Shown piece by piece: positions 10,904-22,096 of a DNA stretch of 64,000 nt (positions are counted from its first letter, which is position 1; every line of letters begins with the position of its first letter). The stretch comes from Themeda triandra. Lineage: Eukaryota > Streptophyta > Magnoliopsida > Poales > Poaceae. Position numbers and translations under genes: made by a program. Location: positions 1,612,001 to 1,676,000 of the forward strand of contig JAENPR010000029.1 of the NCBI GenBank assembly GCA_018135685.1, in the 5' to 3' direction. The notes under the pieces were generated by a model. That model saw nothing but the letters and a program-made list of their open reading frames with translations, did no database searches and was not told where the DNA came from.

Positions 10904-12457
10904 CTAAGGTCGAAGGGCCGCTGGCAGGAAAAGAGTGTCGAAGGCAGGGTCAAAGAAGTAACTTGCTAACCCATAGGTAGCATCAGCCCATCCAGAGGAC
11001 GAGCCGGCACCTAAGCCCTGCTGTGCGTCAGACGAGGACTGGGGCTGCACAAAAGACTGCTGAAACTGCGGGTGGAACCAAGCGGGCTGAGGAGGAGCTG
11101 GAGGAAGAGAGTGAACCGGGGACAAGGGCACACCAGCCTGCACTGCTATCGCCTTGCGCTGAACCTCAGCACGGTGGAGCGCCTCCTGGACAGAGCGCTG
11201 GTGGTCTCTGTTAGCATCACTGATGGCCATGCACATCCCAAACACAGATCGAAGAGCCCTCATGACAAGATCCTGGTCGGCCTGAGTAGTAGCTGCTGCA
11301 CTGGAGGTAGTGTCTACAGAAGGCAAAGGTTCCGGCTGTCGTGGCTTGCGTCCTCTTTTCGGTGCCGTCTCATCAATCCGCACAGGATGATACACCTCAT
11401 GGCGCATCTCTTTGACAAACTCCTTCTTAGTGACTATCTCAATCATCTTCATTATATATGGAGCATGAGAACAAGACCTTTTAGCATCCCAAGAGGTCAA
11501 CTGAATCTGCTTGAGGATGAAACCAAAAGCACTGAAGGAATATTCATTATCCTCCTTGAGAGCAGCCAAGAAAGGACCCATAGTAGATAGAATTTCTGAG
11601 GCACCACCAATCTTGGGGACCAAAGTTTGCCTCACCAACAAATTAATGTAGCGATAAAGCTTTCTCATTTTCTTGAGGGTATAAAATTCTTCCATGGTGG
11701 CACCCGTATAGTAAGCAAAAGATATATCAATGTTACGACTAGGCGAGCAATCAAGCCATGGCTTCTCAAAGTCATCAAGGTCAAATCCAAGAATTTGAGC
11801 AAACCTAGGATAAGAAACATAATAATTCTGACCCTGCGTGCGAAAGTGCACACGGCCATGGTCCGTATCTGTAGGATCCTCATACCAAACTGTTGCAAAG
11901 AATTGAGCAATTATCTCATTGTTCCATGGATATTGCATAGTCATGATGTTCTTGAAGTTCTGCCTCTCCAAAATAGCAAGAGCCTTGGTCATTTCGGGAT
12001 CATCAAGGCGAACACAATAGTCCCAATCAATGCACTTCTGCACAACCACTGGCTGAGCTTTAGATATAATAACAGAATTGTAGTAGTCCAGCTGAAAAGG
12101 AGTCGCAAACCGAGGATCAAGACTCTCAACAACCACCACCTCATCAGGAGCGACAAACCTTTGAGCAAAAACTTGTCCACCATGGTTTCTGGTGTAGTCC
12201 TTAGCTTTAGGTGGGTGAACATCATAAGAGCAGCGCCGCCACGCTTTTTTGATGCACAGGTTGTCGGTCACCTGAACAAACTCAAGTTTCTCATTGGGCA
12301 AATCAAAATCAGGATCATGCTTGCGGCCACGAGCCTTGACACGAACCGCCAGCACCTTGCGTCTGGCACTCGCAGTCTCTGCAACCACCCGCTTTCCACG
12401 CTTGGGAGGTGGAGAAGCAACATCCTCATCAGCACGGCAAATCCTCTTGCGTCCCAT
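10904..12457 (-). CDS. Plant-transposon-type protein (putative Transposase_32/Athila ORF1-like), intact
   Basis: An uninterrupted 517-codon frame from ATG at 12457 to a stop at 10904. The N-terminus (residues 1-55) is basic with PPPKRGKR and KARGRK motifs that look like nuclear localisation signals. The central part (about 150-340) has NNEIIAQFFATVWYEDP, YYVSYPRFAQILGFDL and a long helical stretch. The C-terminus is Pro/Gln/Ser-rich low complexity (about 400-500). The central layout resembles grass proteins annotated as putative plant transposon protein or Athila ORF1-like; I recognise the style, not a specific gene, and the function is unknown. It shares orientation with the TNP2 gene at 18989-22353. 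No frameshift and a normal codon pattern suggest it is recent or under selection. Confidence 0.6.
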   Translation of the reverse strand: MGRKRICRADEDVASPPPKRGKRVVAETASARRKVLAVRVKARGRKHDPDFDLPNEKLEFVQVTDNLCIKKAWRRCSYDVHPPKAKDYTRNHGGQVFAQRFVAPDEVVVVESLDPRFATPFQLDYYNSVIISKAQPVVVQKCIDWDYCVRLDDPEMTKALAILERQNFKNIMTMQYPWNNEIIAQFFATVWYEDPTDTDHGRVHFRTQGQNYYVSYPRFAQILGFDLDDFEKPWLDCSPSRNIDISFAYYTGATMEEFYTLKKMRKLYRYINLLVRQTLVPKIGGASEILSTMGPFLAALKEDNEYSFSAFGFILKQIQLTSWDAKRSCSHAPYIMKMIEIVTKKEFVKEMRHEVYHPVRIDETAPKRGRKPRQPEPLPSVDTTSSAAATTQADQDLVMRALRSVFGMCMAISDANRDHQRSVQEALHRAEVQRKAIAVQAGVPLSPVHSLPPAPPQPAWFHPQFQQSFVQPQSSSDAQQGLGAGSSSGWADATYGLASYFFDPAFDTLFLPAALRP

Positions 12458-15400
12458 ACTGCACAGATAAGGCGAGAACGCATAAGAGATATGGCAAAGA
12501 TAAAAGCAAAGTCAGGGGCGGATCCACCATTGATTTGTCAACTAACAACGACGACTTACAATAAACAATTTTTTAGATTAGCACTATAACTATAAATAAA
12601 GCAACAAACTTTGAGCATCTTCGAGAACTTTTATTATGTTAATAACTATCTAAATCATCCTTCGGAGAGTTATTTGGATAAAAAAAAATGCTTCCTATAT
12701 CACTGGATATAAAGAGCCTCTTAAAATTGCACTTACAAGAACAAAGCAATTTCAAAGAACTTGATAACAATGCTGAAGTGGAAAGTACAAAGTTGAATTA
12801 TGAAATTACTTGAAAGAATAATGGGCTTCATTATGGTAATCCCGGATAACCATGAGGCATCCATTTAGTTAAGTTGGGTAGAGTTATCTATTACTTCATT
12901 GGAGGTAATAAGCGAAATACATATTTACTTATTTCGTAGTTTTGTAAATAGCTAGGATAAATAAAGAAAATTATAATTGCAAAGATATCTTTTTAAGTCA
13001 GGACCAGGTCTTTATGAGATAATATCAAATCAAACAACATACTGCTTGTTTACATTTCTACCGTTAATATTCTGAATTCTAGGCATAGACTCATAGTAAT
13101 TAGTTAATCTCATAGTAGTATGTTTACATTTCCACTGAAATAATTACCCTGATGGAAGAGGCTCTACTCTGAATGACATCTATTAACATTATTCGACATA
13201 GCCCAGTGCTCGTGAACCCATACAAAACTATGCCTTTGTTGACTCTTGATTTCGGAGTTCGCGAAAAGTGATCTGGAAATTTAGCTTCCATGCTATTCAT
13301 TTGTCTTCGCTACTAAATATTGTTGTTCAGTACTACCGTTTGCCTGTGCTGAAATGGCTTGCATGCTATCAATTATTGGATTAATTAAAGTTGGTTATTT
13401 AACTTTTACAATCTGGCTAGGGTTGGCAGCCTCCTAGCCTATATACTTCAAGGTGTCAAGAGGGACAGGTAGCGGTTCAGATACCGAAGATGTGGACTAT
13501 AAACAATGTAAATAGTTCCTCGTACATTGATTCATTATTGTGATTGTTTATTATATTTTATAATTGTTGCACAATCTGCAATGGCTAGAAAGCAAAGTAC
13601 TGGTCTTTTCGAAAAAAGAGTTGGTGCCACAACAAATAGGATCTTTCAAAGGAACAAATTAGATTTGTGCTGAGCTGCTACAACAGGACACTGCTGCTTA
13701 CGGACTCAGAAAAACAACTCTCATACTTATCCTAATCTTAGGTGTTCACTCCATACTAATCGTGATGCGTTGATGAGGTTTCAGACAAATTGATTTCTGG
13801 TCAGTTAAACCAAGTCATAAAGCCTAATCAAGGTCAAGGGACCGATTACCGAGTAATTGCAAGTACTCGCAATTAGTGGGACAACTTATACTGGATAAAT
13901 TAAGGAACAGTTGGGTGAAAATGAATAACTACTGCGTCAAGCATGAGCAACATAGATAACGAAATCAGTATCTCTCCATGTATAGGCTTTACCAAAAGGA
14001 TTCCGAATCATGATGCAGTGTACATACAATTTTGTTTCCAAAATTATCTAAATCCAGTTAGCAAGATGCATGGCATCAGCTTAGAGTAGCAGAATAACAC
14101 ACTTGTACTATGTCTTTTATCAACGGTTGTTACAGAAATGTAAGGAACATCTAAATGAAGTAACCTGAATAATTGTTCATGACGCTCCATATTATATAAC
14201 TAAAAATTTAAATAAAATAAAGGATCAGGAGAAAACAAGTGAACAGCACGACCATTAAATACTTGTGCAGCAAAACTGCACCAGCTCAAAGGTAGTTTGC
14301 TCAGGGGACAAGATCTATAAAATGCAATATAATAGAAGGATCAACACTTGATGAAAGCATACTTTTGATTTGTGAGCAAGTAACAAAACTAAGCTTGACA
14401 TGGTGATTTTCTTCAAGATCATTTAAATGAACCTAAATCTAGGTTTTCCAAACATACGATCTGATGTGACGCTATGCATCTATCAGAACAAACAATTGGC
14501 CATTAACACTGATCCCAGTCCCACCAAAAAGGACTCTGCACTTGTGGCTCCACTATATTAGAAAAATATATAGTGCAGACTGCATATGAAATGGAATTGT
14601 GAGAACCCCTAGAAAACTATTCTTAGGAGTTTAAGAAAAAGTGAAACAATGCACATCCATAGTTCATTCTATAGATGTACATGGCCACAATTTTAGATGA
14701 ACCTAAAAATTCATATGCACTGAAGACAAAATGCCACAAAATTTGTTATCATTTCAATATTTCTGAATGCTCCTAAGTATGTTTATCTAGGGGGGGTTCA
14801 AGATTCCACCAAAGATGTAGTTTGCACTGAATATTTTTCCCATCACATGTAGGTATGGGTAATGTAAGAGTTTTTGCCAACATTTCTAGACACTCTGATC
14901 TGCAACAAGCTACATGAATCACACAAGTTTCAATTAAAAATAAAGGTATTAACAGGGAAGACTAAGGAGCAACTATTGATACTTGCAAAAATAAGATTCA
15001 GGCAGGAGCAGGAAACAACAAGTATTCATGCAGAAAACAGAAGGAATAGCGGACCAGTGCACTGAGGATGTTACTGGTAGTGAATGATTGTGACAGCCTG
15101 CGGCACCAAGCTTCAGAAAAGGAAGCAAACTGAGGAAAAAAGGTAAAAAAAGAAGTGTTTGATTTTGTTAAGCAATCATATGTTATATGGTATTCCAACA
15201 ATATCCAATCAAACTACTATACGAGTCAACCAGGAAAAACGAATCACCATAGGCAGGCAAGCATCATATATATGCTCTACAAATTCTTCTAAAAATACCA
15301 AACCCAATCGTTGCATAGCAGTTCATACCGTACTATAATGCTTACGAGCTAGAGTTGCAGATGAAAGTCTAAGTATATATTTTAGTTGATACAAAGTCTG

Positions 15401-15890
15401 TTTTTTTAAAAATCCACTATGTTAACAAAAAAAGATTTATTCCAAATAATGAAGAGATCCTATTCTACAAGCATGGTACACAAGATCATAAGGGTACATG
15501 GCTTTCTTCAAAACGGTTTATCACACCACGTAAATTTTGAACAAAATTTTGAAATGTTTTAATTTCGCGAACAAATGTCAACCAAAATACTATCTTCTTA
15601 GTGAGCTTGGTATCAATGTGAAGCAAGCGTGGATCATGTGAAAAGTTCTTTTCTGGTGGCTTATATTTTCTGGTGGCTTATATTCGTTTTCTGTTTTGTG
15701 ATGCAAGCTTATGAGCTTGGGTGCGATGTAAAACTGAACTTAACTGTTGGTCTTTATTATTAAAGGCCGGGGGCCACCCTTGAACTAAAAAAAAAATATA
15801 ATATACAGGGAAATAAAAAAGTCTGCCAATCTGGAGGCAAGTTTCAGGAATACATGTGCAAATCATCAATTGAAACCTTTTATGCAACTC
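12458..15890. other. Long AT-rich intergenic stretch
   Basis: About 3.4 kb without a recognised gene. A motif at about 14788-14840 (GGGGGTTCAAGATTCCACCA) resembles the region after the poly(G) tract at 49614, so both may derive from one repeat family. Introns of a minus-strand gene starting at 16239 could lie here, but no exon can be assigned. Confidence 0.5.
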
Positions 15891-16050
15891 CTGCTTGACA
15901 CAAGTCGACTTTGATAATCCAATCTAGAAGCACTAACCATTTCTTAGAACCAATTGCATGAGAAATTTTATATCTGCAGTGACTATCAAGCTCTGATAGT
16001 AGTGTGAAAGTTATGACTACCAAGCTCTGATAGGAAATTATGACTGGTAC

Positions 16051-16239
16051 CTGCAGCGTTAAACTTGGAGTAGTGGAGGCGGCAGTGGCGCTGGCGGTGG
16101 TCCTAGCAGCGGCAGTTGATCCTATGCCCGCGTGGCGGCGAGCTTGGAGCGGTGCGGGGCACCCAACGGCGGGGTCCCAGCAAGGCCAAGACGTCGAGGT
16201 TGGGAGGGCTTCAGGAGGGGCCAGACGCTGGGCCGTCAC
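16051..16239 (-). CDS. Candidate first exon of a divergent minus-strand gene
   Basis: The ATG at 16239 opens 63 codons (MTAQRLAPPEALPTSTS...) that end at CTGCAG followed by a GTAC donor (16050-16047). The peptide is Ala/Thr/Ser/Arg-rich, as in plastid transit peptides, with no recognised domain. It is head-to-head with the GRF gene at 16625, sharing a GC-rich interval of about 390 bp that could act as a bidirectional promoter. Downstream exons were not found, so it could equally be an untranslated leader or chance. Confidence 0.3.
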
Positions 16240-16624
16240 GGCGCAGGTCGCCTCCTCGCCAGATTGACGACCTCGCGGCGAACGGCGAACGGCGCAGGAC
16301 GGCGGCGGAGACGGATCTAGAGACTGACGTATCAGGTGGCGGCTTCAAACCCTAGCTAGGTGACGGTGATGGTGGTGAGATGCGGCGGCGGGGACGAATC
16401 GATAGTGTCCATGTCCAAAAGACCATCCTGCCCTCGGCGGACTCCGGTTCGCACAAAACAGGGAGCCGGCCCCATTCACCTCGTCCTCTCCTCCTCATTT
16501 CGTCTCTCCCCACCTCCCGGCCTAGCCGTTCCCACGCCGCCGTCACCTCCGCCCGCTGCCAGCGCCGCCGTCACCTTCCACCGTCGCCGCTGCCCTGAGC
16601 ACATCCACCCTCCCCCAAGTCGCC
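16240..16624. promoter_or_regulatory. GC-rich upstream region, possible bidirectional promoter
   Basis: A CpG-rich interval between the candidate minus-strand exon and the ATG of the GRF gene. It contains pyrimidine-rich CTCCTCCTC-type stretches (16480-16520) common in grass 5' leaders. No clear TATA box is seen. Confidence 0.35.
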
Positions 16625-17203
16625 ATGCAAGGGTCTTCCGGCCATAGCGGCGATGGGAGCTTTGCTTACCAGCGCCTGGCATCGGACCGCGGGGAGAGAA
16701 CTGGGTTGCCGCTTGTGCCGTGCCCCAAATGCGGTGCGGAGATCTTGGAGCTCGTCTGTGGTTCCGGATCCAAGGTTCCTGGGGCCATTTTCTTCAAATG
16801 CCGGTTTCATGAAAGAGATGTAAGTCCTCAGTGCCATTTTTTGCTGTAGGGTTAGGGTTCTTGCCTTTGATCCGGAACTGTGCCTGATTTGGTCAACAAT
16901 TTGCAAGTGCAGGTGCCAGGAACGTGCCCTTGGTTCTTGTTTCAAGACAAGTATGAGCGTATGCTGGTTGCAAAGGGACTGATTGCCAGAGAGGGAGGTC
17001 ATGAACAACATGTTGTTGTGAATAATGAGGAACTTGGAGGATTGCAGGGAGAAGAACATGATGTGGAGGCACTGAAGAGTGGGATTGCTGGTTTAGATGC
17101 AAAGCTGAAGAAACTTGTAGGCCTAGGTCAAATTGGAGTTGTCTGTTGTGTGATTGCTACTGTGTTTGTTGTTGGTGGTGTCATCAGCATGATGCTGAAG
17201 TAG
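16625..17203 (+). CDS. GRF-type zinc-finger protein with C-terminal membrane anchor (two exons)
   Basis: Exon 1 is 16625-16819 and exon 2 is 16913-17203. The intron has a GTAAGT donor at 16820 and a GTGCAG acceptor ending at 16912, and the join is in phase (195 + 291 nt, 161 aa). Residues about 33-82 form a GRF-like finger: CPKC (Cys33, Cys36), Cys59 in FFKC, Cys70 in GTCPWFLFQD. A short helical region follows (EALKSGIAGLDAKLKKL), then a hydrophobic segment at about 138-160 (IGVVCCVIATVFVVGGVI) ending in KSTOP. GRF fingers bind single-stranded nucleic acid in some proteins, but grasses have many small GRF-plus-anchor genes of unknown role. Intact splice sites and frame make this the best host-gene candidate here. 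Confidence 0.85.
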
Positions 17204-17269
17204 TAGTAGGTATTGTAATGCAATGAACTCTGTTTGAATGAAATGGAATGTGTTTTGTTCATTGAATTG

Positions 17270-17470
17270 AAATGGAAGGGGTTCTCTGTCTTGGAAGGCC
17301 TCCTCTGTCTCGATGAAGGAAATGTGGACGGATGAATTTCCAGCTCGGGGAAGTAATAATTCCGAGGAGGGGTTCTCTGTCTTGGATAGAGAAAATATTG
17401 ATGGATGAATTTCCAGGTCGGGTGAGTAATATTTCTGAGGAAGGATTCTCTGTCTTAACCGAGAGAATTT
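17270..17470 (+). repeat. Degenerate tandem repeat after the GRF gene
   Basis: GGGGTTCTCTGTCTTGG recurs at about 17278 and 17371, and as GGATTCTCTGTCTTA at about 17442, each followed or preceded by GATGAATTTCCAG. Spacing is about 93 and 71 bp. This is probably tandem duplication in the 3' flank of the gene. Confidence 0.6.
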
Positions 17471-18200
17471 TTTATAGAGGTGTTTATGGAGTTAATAAAA
17501 AATCAATTGAGCACTTAAGAAAACACCTGAGTAATATCATTCCTCTTAATAGTGTGGTATCCTATAACTCAGGAGAAGTTCAAATGAAATTAACATCAAA
17601 ACTAAACTTCCATCAAAATGAAGCATGATGTTGCATCTTTCTTTGAAGTAATAATTGAGGGTCACACATTTCAATTGCTCATTTCACATTGATATTTAAC
17701 TGAAAATCTCATGAAACATCGTTAGCTCTTTATATGCATTGTCATCTATTCAACAAAACCCACGATGCCACCAATTGTAAAATCAGAGAAGAAAAGCTCC
17801 TCTCATTTTCCAAAGACAAATATGTGGAAATTCCATTCATCATCTGGAAGGCCTGGATGACACAAAATCTCTGAATTGCTTATGGACCTCATTAGAGTTG
17901 TGTCTGCCACTCTTGATTGTTGTGTTGCATATAATAACTAGCAGTAGAATGTTAAAAGAAGAATAAAATAAGAGGCCACAATTAAAGAATAAAGTACATT
18001 GTGCCAACTGCAACACCAATATATATTGCATAAGTTGATGATCAGTTCTAGAATTTTACACGAGAAAGCAACCAACTTATAATCTGGTTGAGTTAAACAT
18101 TTCCAGCTGCTAGCTCCTATCTCTACCAAGTAAATCAGATTCCATGTGCTCGAAGTTCAGCACCAACAAGTTAATTAAGCAGTTGAGGAGCTCCTATATA
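17471..18200. other. AT-rich intergenic stretch
   Basis: No gene or repeat is recognised; only short open frames without features. Confidence 0.4.
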
Positions 18201-18204
18201 AAGT

Positions 18205-18360
18205 ATGCCAACGGGCCGAAAAAGCACGCGTGCCCTGCGGGCCATGTCTTACAGGCACGCGGGCCTGGCCTTCGGCCCAGGCACGGCCCTATGGGCCGAT
18301 TTTCATGCCGTGCCAGCCCGTCAGGCACGGCAATTGTTGCGGGCCATGCCGGCCCACAGC
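18205..18360. repeat. GC-rich interspersed repeat fragment (CGTGCC/GGGCC-rich)
   Basis: Dense GGGCC, GCACGG and GGCACGCGGGCC motifs embedded in AT-rich DNA. Such strings are common in grass interspersed repeats. The family is not identified. Confidence 0.4.
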
Positions 18361-18369
18361 CCGGTAAAG

Positions 18370-18530
18370 ATGAAAAACACCATTTTCATCAGTTTTTTCA
18401 AAGGGCAACAGCAACAAAACTTCATTTTCATCAAGATTTAACAGATGGACTTCATTTTCATCAAGTTTACAGAGGCAGAAGCCTTCATTTTCATCAAAAT
18501 AACAGATTAAGCCATCATTTTCATTTTTGA
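18370..18530. repeat. Short spaced repeat of CATTTTCATCA
   Basis: Five copies of (T)TCATTTTCATCA(A) lie about 30-40 bp apart (near 18378, 18421, 18450, 18486 and 18512). On the minus strand they encode a repeating Asp-Glu-Asn-Glu motif in an open frame (18582-18289). The spacers are unlike one another. This is described further as a finding. Confidence 0.7.
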
Positions 18531-18988
18531 GCGAAGTAAGAGGCACATAAATAACCAGAAAGGCAAACCAAGACAAAGACATAATAGAATGTTCTTAGTA
18601 GATATCAGAATGAGCTGTTTGTGCAATGCTGCCTCATTAAAAACCTTTCTAGGTAAAACTCACCCTTGTGAGAAACCCTAGAAAGGAAAAGAGTACAGCC
18701 AGCTCTAAAGTTTAAATTGTCTCAATACTAAAGTTATTACAGACCATTGTTCAAATGTTTGCTACTCCCTATTACATCAAGTTAGTGACTCCAGCCACAG
18801 CCACAACTCACACAAAAGCACTTCACCAAAAAAATTAGTGATGCAGCTCAGCCACAGCCACCAGCTGCAGCTGCATTATACCTGCATAATAAATAAACAG
18901 CAAGTTATAATCAGCTTGCTAAATCACCAGGAGGCTTGATTGTTCTAAAAAATCATAAGGGGCATTTGTTCAAAAACTCACATAAGCA

Positions 18989-21900
18989 TCACTTTATGCG
19001 TGCTCGTTGTTTTCGGCGTGTTTTTGCCACCTGTTTTCGACGTGTTTTTCCCACGGGAGCACTCTCTCTCTGACCATCTCTTAGGTATGGAGTTAGCTCA
19101 CTCGCCAAAAGCACAGGGAGGATGGAAGAATCAAAAGGAGGGATTTCATTGGATTGCTTGAACTCTTCCTCTTCCACTGCATTTTCAAGTCCCACAACCC
19201 TCTTTTTCCCAGGGAGAACCACTTGTTGTTTCTTGTTTCTAGTGTCCCTCACATAGAAGACTTGGGAAGCCAGACTTGCGACTACAAACGGCTCTTCCTT
19301 GTACCCAATCTGTTCAAGGTTAACTGTGGTGAAGCCATATGGGTCTGGCTTGACATGTCCTCCCCTAACCCATCTACACCGAAAAAGGGCCACCTCTAAG
19401 CCTGGATACGAGAGTTCCCAAATCTCTTCAATCTGGCCGTAGTATATTGTCTTCTGCATGTTGCTGTTAAGTGCATCTACACGAACAGCAGAGTTCTGGT
19501 ACACACTTTTCTTGTCTTGATCAATGGTGTAAAACGTGTATCCATTTATATCGTAGCCCTGATAAGTTGTGACTGTGAATAATGGGCCGGCTGCCATCTG
19601 TCGTAGCCTCTTGTCTGTGTAAGAGCTTGAACTGGAAAGTTTATCTCTAAACCAATTATTGAACTCATTCATATGTGTCCTCGCTACCCAAGATTCGCCC
19701 CGGTGTGGATAAAGTTTCCTCAATTCATCCTTATGCTCTGTGATGTAAGGTTCCACTCCTATTGTGTGTTGTAAGACTATAAACTTGGCTCTTTCAAAGT
19801 CATCTGCATCTGGAGTAATTCGCTTCTCCCCAAGAAACCCTTTCCCCGCTAGCCTTCCCTCATGGCGAGACTTGGAGATGCCGATTGGATTTGTGGGGTC
19901 AATGTAATTGAGGCACCAATCGACCACCTCCTCAGTAGAATAGCACTGTGCCATGCTTCCCTCAGGGTGAATTCGACTCTTGGCATACTTATTCAAAGTA
20001 CTCATAAATCTCTCATATGGATACATGTGGTGGAGGAACATCGGGCCAAGATACCTGATCTCCTTAACCAAATGTATAATGAGATGGACAGATATGTCAA
20101 AGAAAGACGGCGGGAAGTAAGCCTCAAGGAGACACATCGTCTCATATATGTTTTCTTCAAGATCATCTAGTGAATTTTCATCAAGGACCTTCTGAGAGAT
20201 TGCATTAAAGAAGAAGCAGAGACTCATGATTGCCTTTCGGGTTTTTTCTGGCAATATGTTCCGAATACCAACAGCAAGCATTGTTGTGAGCAGGACATCG
20301 CAATCATGAGCCTTCATGGGGAGCATTTTGTTTTCTGTTGGATGTACAAGTTTTCGGATGTCAGATGCGTATCCAGAGGGAACTTTCACACTACGAAAGA
20401 AGTCACACAATTCTTGCTTCTCTAGTCGAGTAAAGTTTACAGCACATAAACGTAGCTTGGCACTAGTACCGTTAGGATGGAGCTCTGGCCTTATATCCAA
20501 CTCCTCTAGGTCAGCTCTTGCTTTTGCATGGTCCTTGGTTTTTTTACTCTCACTCATGAGTGTCCCAAGTAAACTCCCACAAACATTCTTTTTCACGTGC
20601 ATGAGGTCGATGCTGTGGCGGACCCCAAGGTCTTTCCAGTAAGGTAGCTCCCATAGGATTGACATTTTCTTCCACCTCTTTTTATCGGCACTATTTGCTT
20701 CTTCATTGCGCTTTCGCTTTCCACGGACAGTGCTCTTAGGGTCAACTCTAGGTGTAGTATCCTTTAGCACTTGCTTATAAACATATTCACCGTCGAAATG
20801 CCTTGGAGCAGATCCTGTCTCCCTCATCCCATCAAACTGATGTTTCATTTCCCGGTATCGATGGGACTCATGAAGGAAACGTCGGTGCCTTATATAAACT
20901 CTTTTCTTTGAGTTATTCAGCCAAACAGTCTTGGTGTCATCTAAGCACTGAAAGCAATCTTTTTCTCCTTTGCTCTGTCCAGAAACGCTACGATGTCCTG
21001 GAATATCAGTGATGGTGGTGAACAACATGGCACGTAAGTCGAAAGACTCTTCCCTAAAACCATCATACATCTTAATACCTTTTTCTTTCCAGAGTTCTTT
21101 GAAATCATCAATAAGCAACCTTAGAAACACGTCGATGCTAATACCTGGTTGATGCGGACCAGAAATCAAAATTGACATCATCATGTACTTCTTCTTGTTA
21201 CACAACCAGGGTGGAAGGTTGTAGATACTTAACAGCACAGGCCAGACACTATGTGAGCTACTCATTTTACCAAATGGGTTCATACCATCTGTGCTTAGTG
21301 CAAACCGAAGATTCCTTGGTTCTTTAGCAAAAGATTCATATTTGTTGTCAATGTACCGCCACTGAATACCATCTGCTGGGTGTCGTATATAACCATCATC
21401 CTTCCGGCCATCTGAGTGCCAAGTCAACAGTCGTGCGTCCTTAGAGGTTGCAAACAACCGTTTCAGGCGAGGGATTATAGGGAAGTACCATACGACCTTC
21501 ACAGGTACTTTACGACGTATCACGCCGCCAACAACCTCACCAGTTCCTTGTTTGTAACGAGAGGTTTGACACTTGGGGCATTCCGTGTCATCTTTATTGT
21601 CACCATTGAACAAGATGCAATTATTCTTGCAAGCATCAATTTTCTCAAACTTTAATCCCATTGGACAAACAATCTTTTTGGCGTCATATGTAGTCTTGGG
21701 TATCACATTCTCCTCAGGAAACATATCTGCAAGCATTTCTAGCATTTCTTTGAAGCCCCTATCAGTTATATGATTTGATGCCTTCAATTGGAGAAGCTTT
21801 AGCGAACCAGACAACCTTGTATACCTCTTGCAATTCGGATAGAGTGGGGTCTTCATATCCTTCAGCAGTTGTTGCAGCTTCTTCAAATCTGGACAACCGT

Positions 21901-22096
21901 AACTAGCAAAGCCTGCATCACGCACCATCTCCTCTAGATTATCAACAAGATAGCCTTCATCGAAGCTCGCAGCTATATCTGCTACATCATCATCACTAAG
22001 TTCTTGATTGCCAAAGGGTGCTTCCTCACCATAGGTATCAGTTTCATGGAGGCCATCCTCACCATCCTGTTGACCAGCAGCCCCGCTTGGTCTCGG
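18989..22096 (-). CDS. CACTA (En/Spm) TNP2-type transposase, main ORF
   Basis: The frame is open from about 22096 to a stop at 18989 and gives 979 residues from the Met at 21928. Family landmarks occur in order: VCPMGLKFEKIDACKNNCILF, ECPKCQTSRYK, RHPADGIQWRYID, LRFALSTDGMNPFGKMSSSHS, YNLPPWLC, SFDLRAMLFTTITDIPG and ELPYWKDLGVRHSIDLMHV (together Transposase_21, PF02992). Next comes a DUF4218-like region (MFLHHMYPYERFMSTLNKYAKSR) and a DUF4216-like C-terminus (DINGYTFYT, YGQIEEIWELSYPG). The last residues are a basic RRKQ-rich tail. TNP2 proteins cut and join CACTA element ends in the nucleus. The ORF is long and clean, so inactivation, if any, lies at the N-terminal frame change near 22090. 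A GC-rich leader follows the gene start at 22450-22960. Confidence 0.93.
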   Translation of the reverse strand, partial: PRPSGAAGQQDGEDGLHETDTYGEEAPFGNQELSDDDVADIAASFDEGYLVDNLEEMVRDAGFASYGCPDLKKLQQLLKDMKTPLYPNCKRYTRLSGSLKLLQLKASNHITDRGFKEMLEMLADMFPEENVIPKTTYDAKKIVCPMGLKFEKIDACKNNCILFNGDNKDDTECPKCQTSRYKQGTGEVVGGVIRRKVPVKVVWYFPIIPRLKRLFATSKDARLLTWHSDGRKDDGYIRHPADGIQWRYIDNKYESFAKEPRNLRFALSTDGMNPFGKMSSSHSVWPVLLSIYNLPPWLCNKKKYMMMSILISGPHQPGISIDVFLRLLIDDFKELWKEKGIKMYDGFREESFDLRAMLFTTITDIPGHRSVSGQSKGEKDCFQCLDDTKTVWLNNSKKRVYIRHRRFLHESHRYREMKHQFDGMRETGSAPRHFDGEYVYKQVLKDTTPRVDPKSTVRGKRKRNEEANSADKKRWKKMSILWELPYWKDLGVRHSIDLMHVKKNVCGSLLGTLMSESKKTKDHAKARADLEELDIRPELHPNGTSAKLRLCAVNFTRLEKQELCDFFRSVKVPSGYASDIRKLVHPTENKMLPMKAHDCDVLLTTMLAVGIRNILPEKTRKAIMSLCFFFNAISQKVLDENSLDDLEENIYETMCLLEAYFPPSFFDISVHLIIHLVKEIRYLGPMFLHHMYPYERFMSTLNKYAKSRIHPEGSMAQCYSTEEVVDWCLNYIDPTNPIGISKSRHEGRLAGKGFLGEKRITPDADDFERAKFIVLQHTIGVEPYITEHKDELRKLYPHRGESWVARTHMNEFNNWFRDKLSSSSSYTDKRLRQMAAGPLFTVTTYQGYDINGYTFYTIDQDKKSVYQNSAVRVDALNSNMQKTIYYGQIEEIWELSYPGLEVALFRCRWVRGGHVKPDPYGFTTVNLEQIGYKEEPFVVASLASQVFYVRDTRNKKQQVVLPGKKRVVGLENAVEEEEFKQSNEIPPFDSSILPVLLASELTPYLRDGQRESAPVGKTRRKQVAKTRRKQRARIK

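Noticed and set aside
18370..18530. Possible CRISPR-like array
   Set aside because: Units are very short and diverge, spacers are irregular, and the context is eukaryotic.
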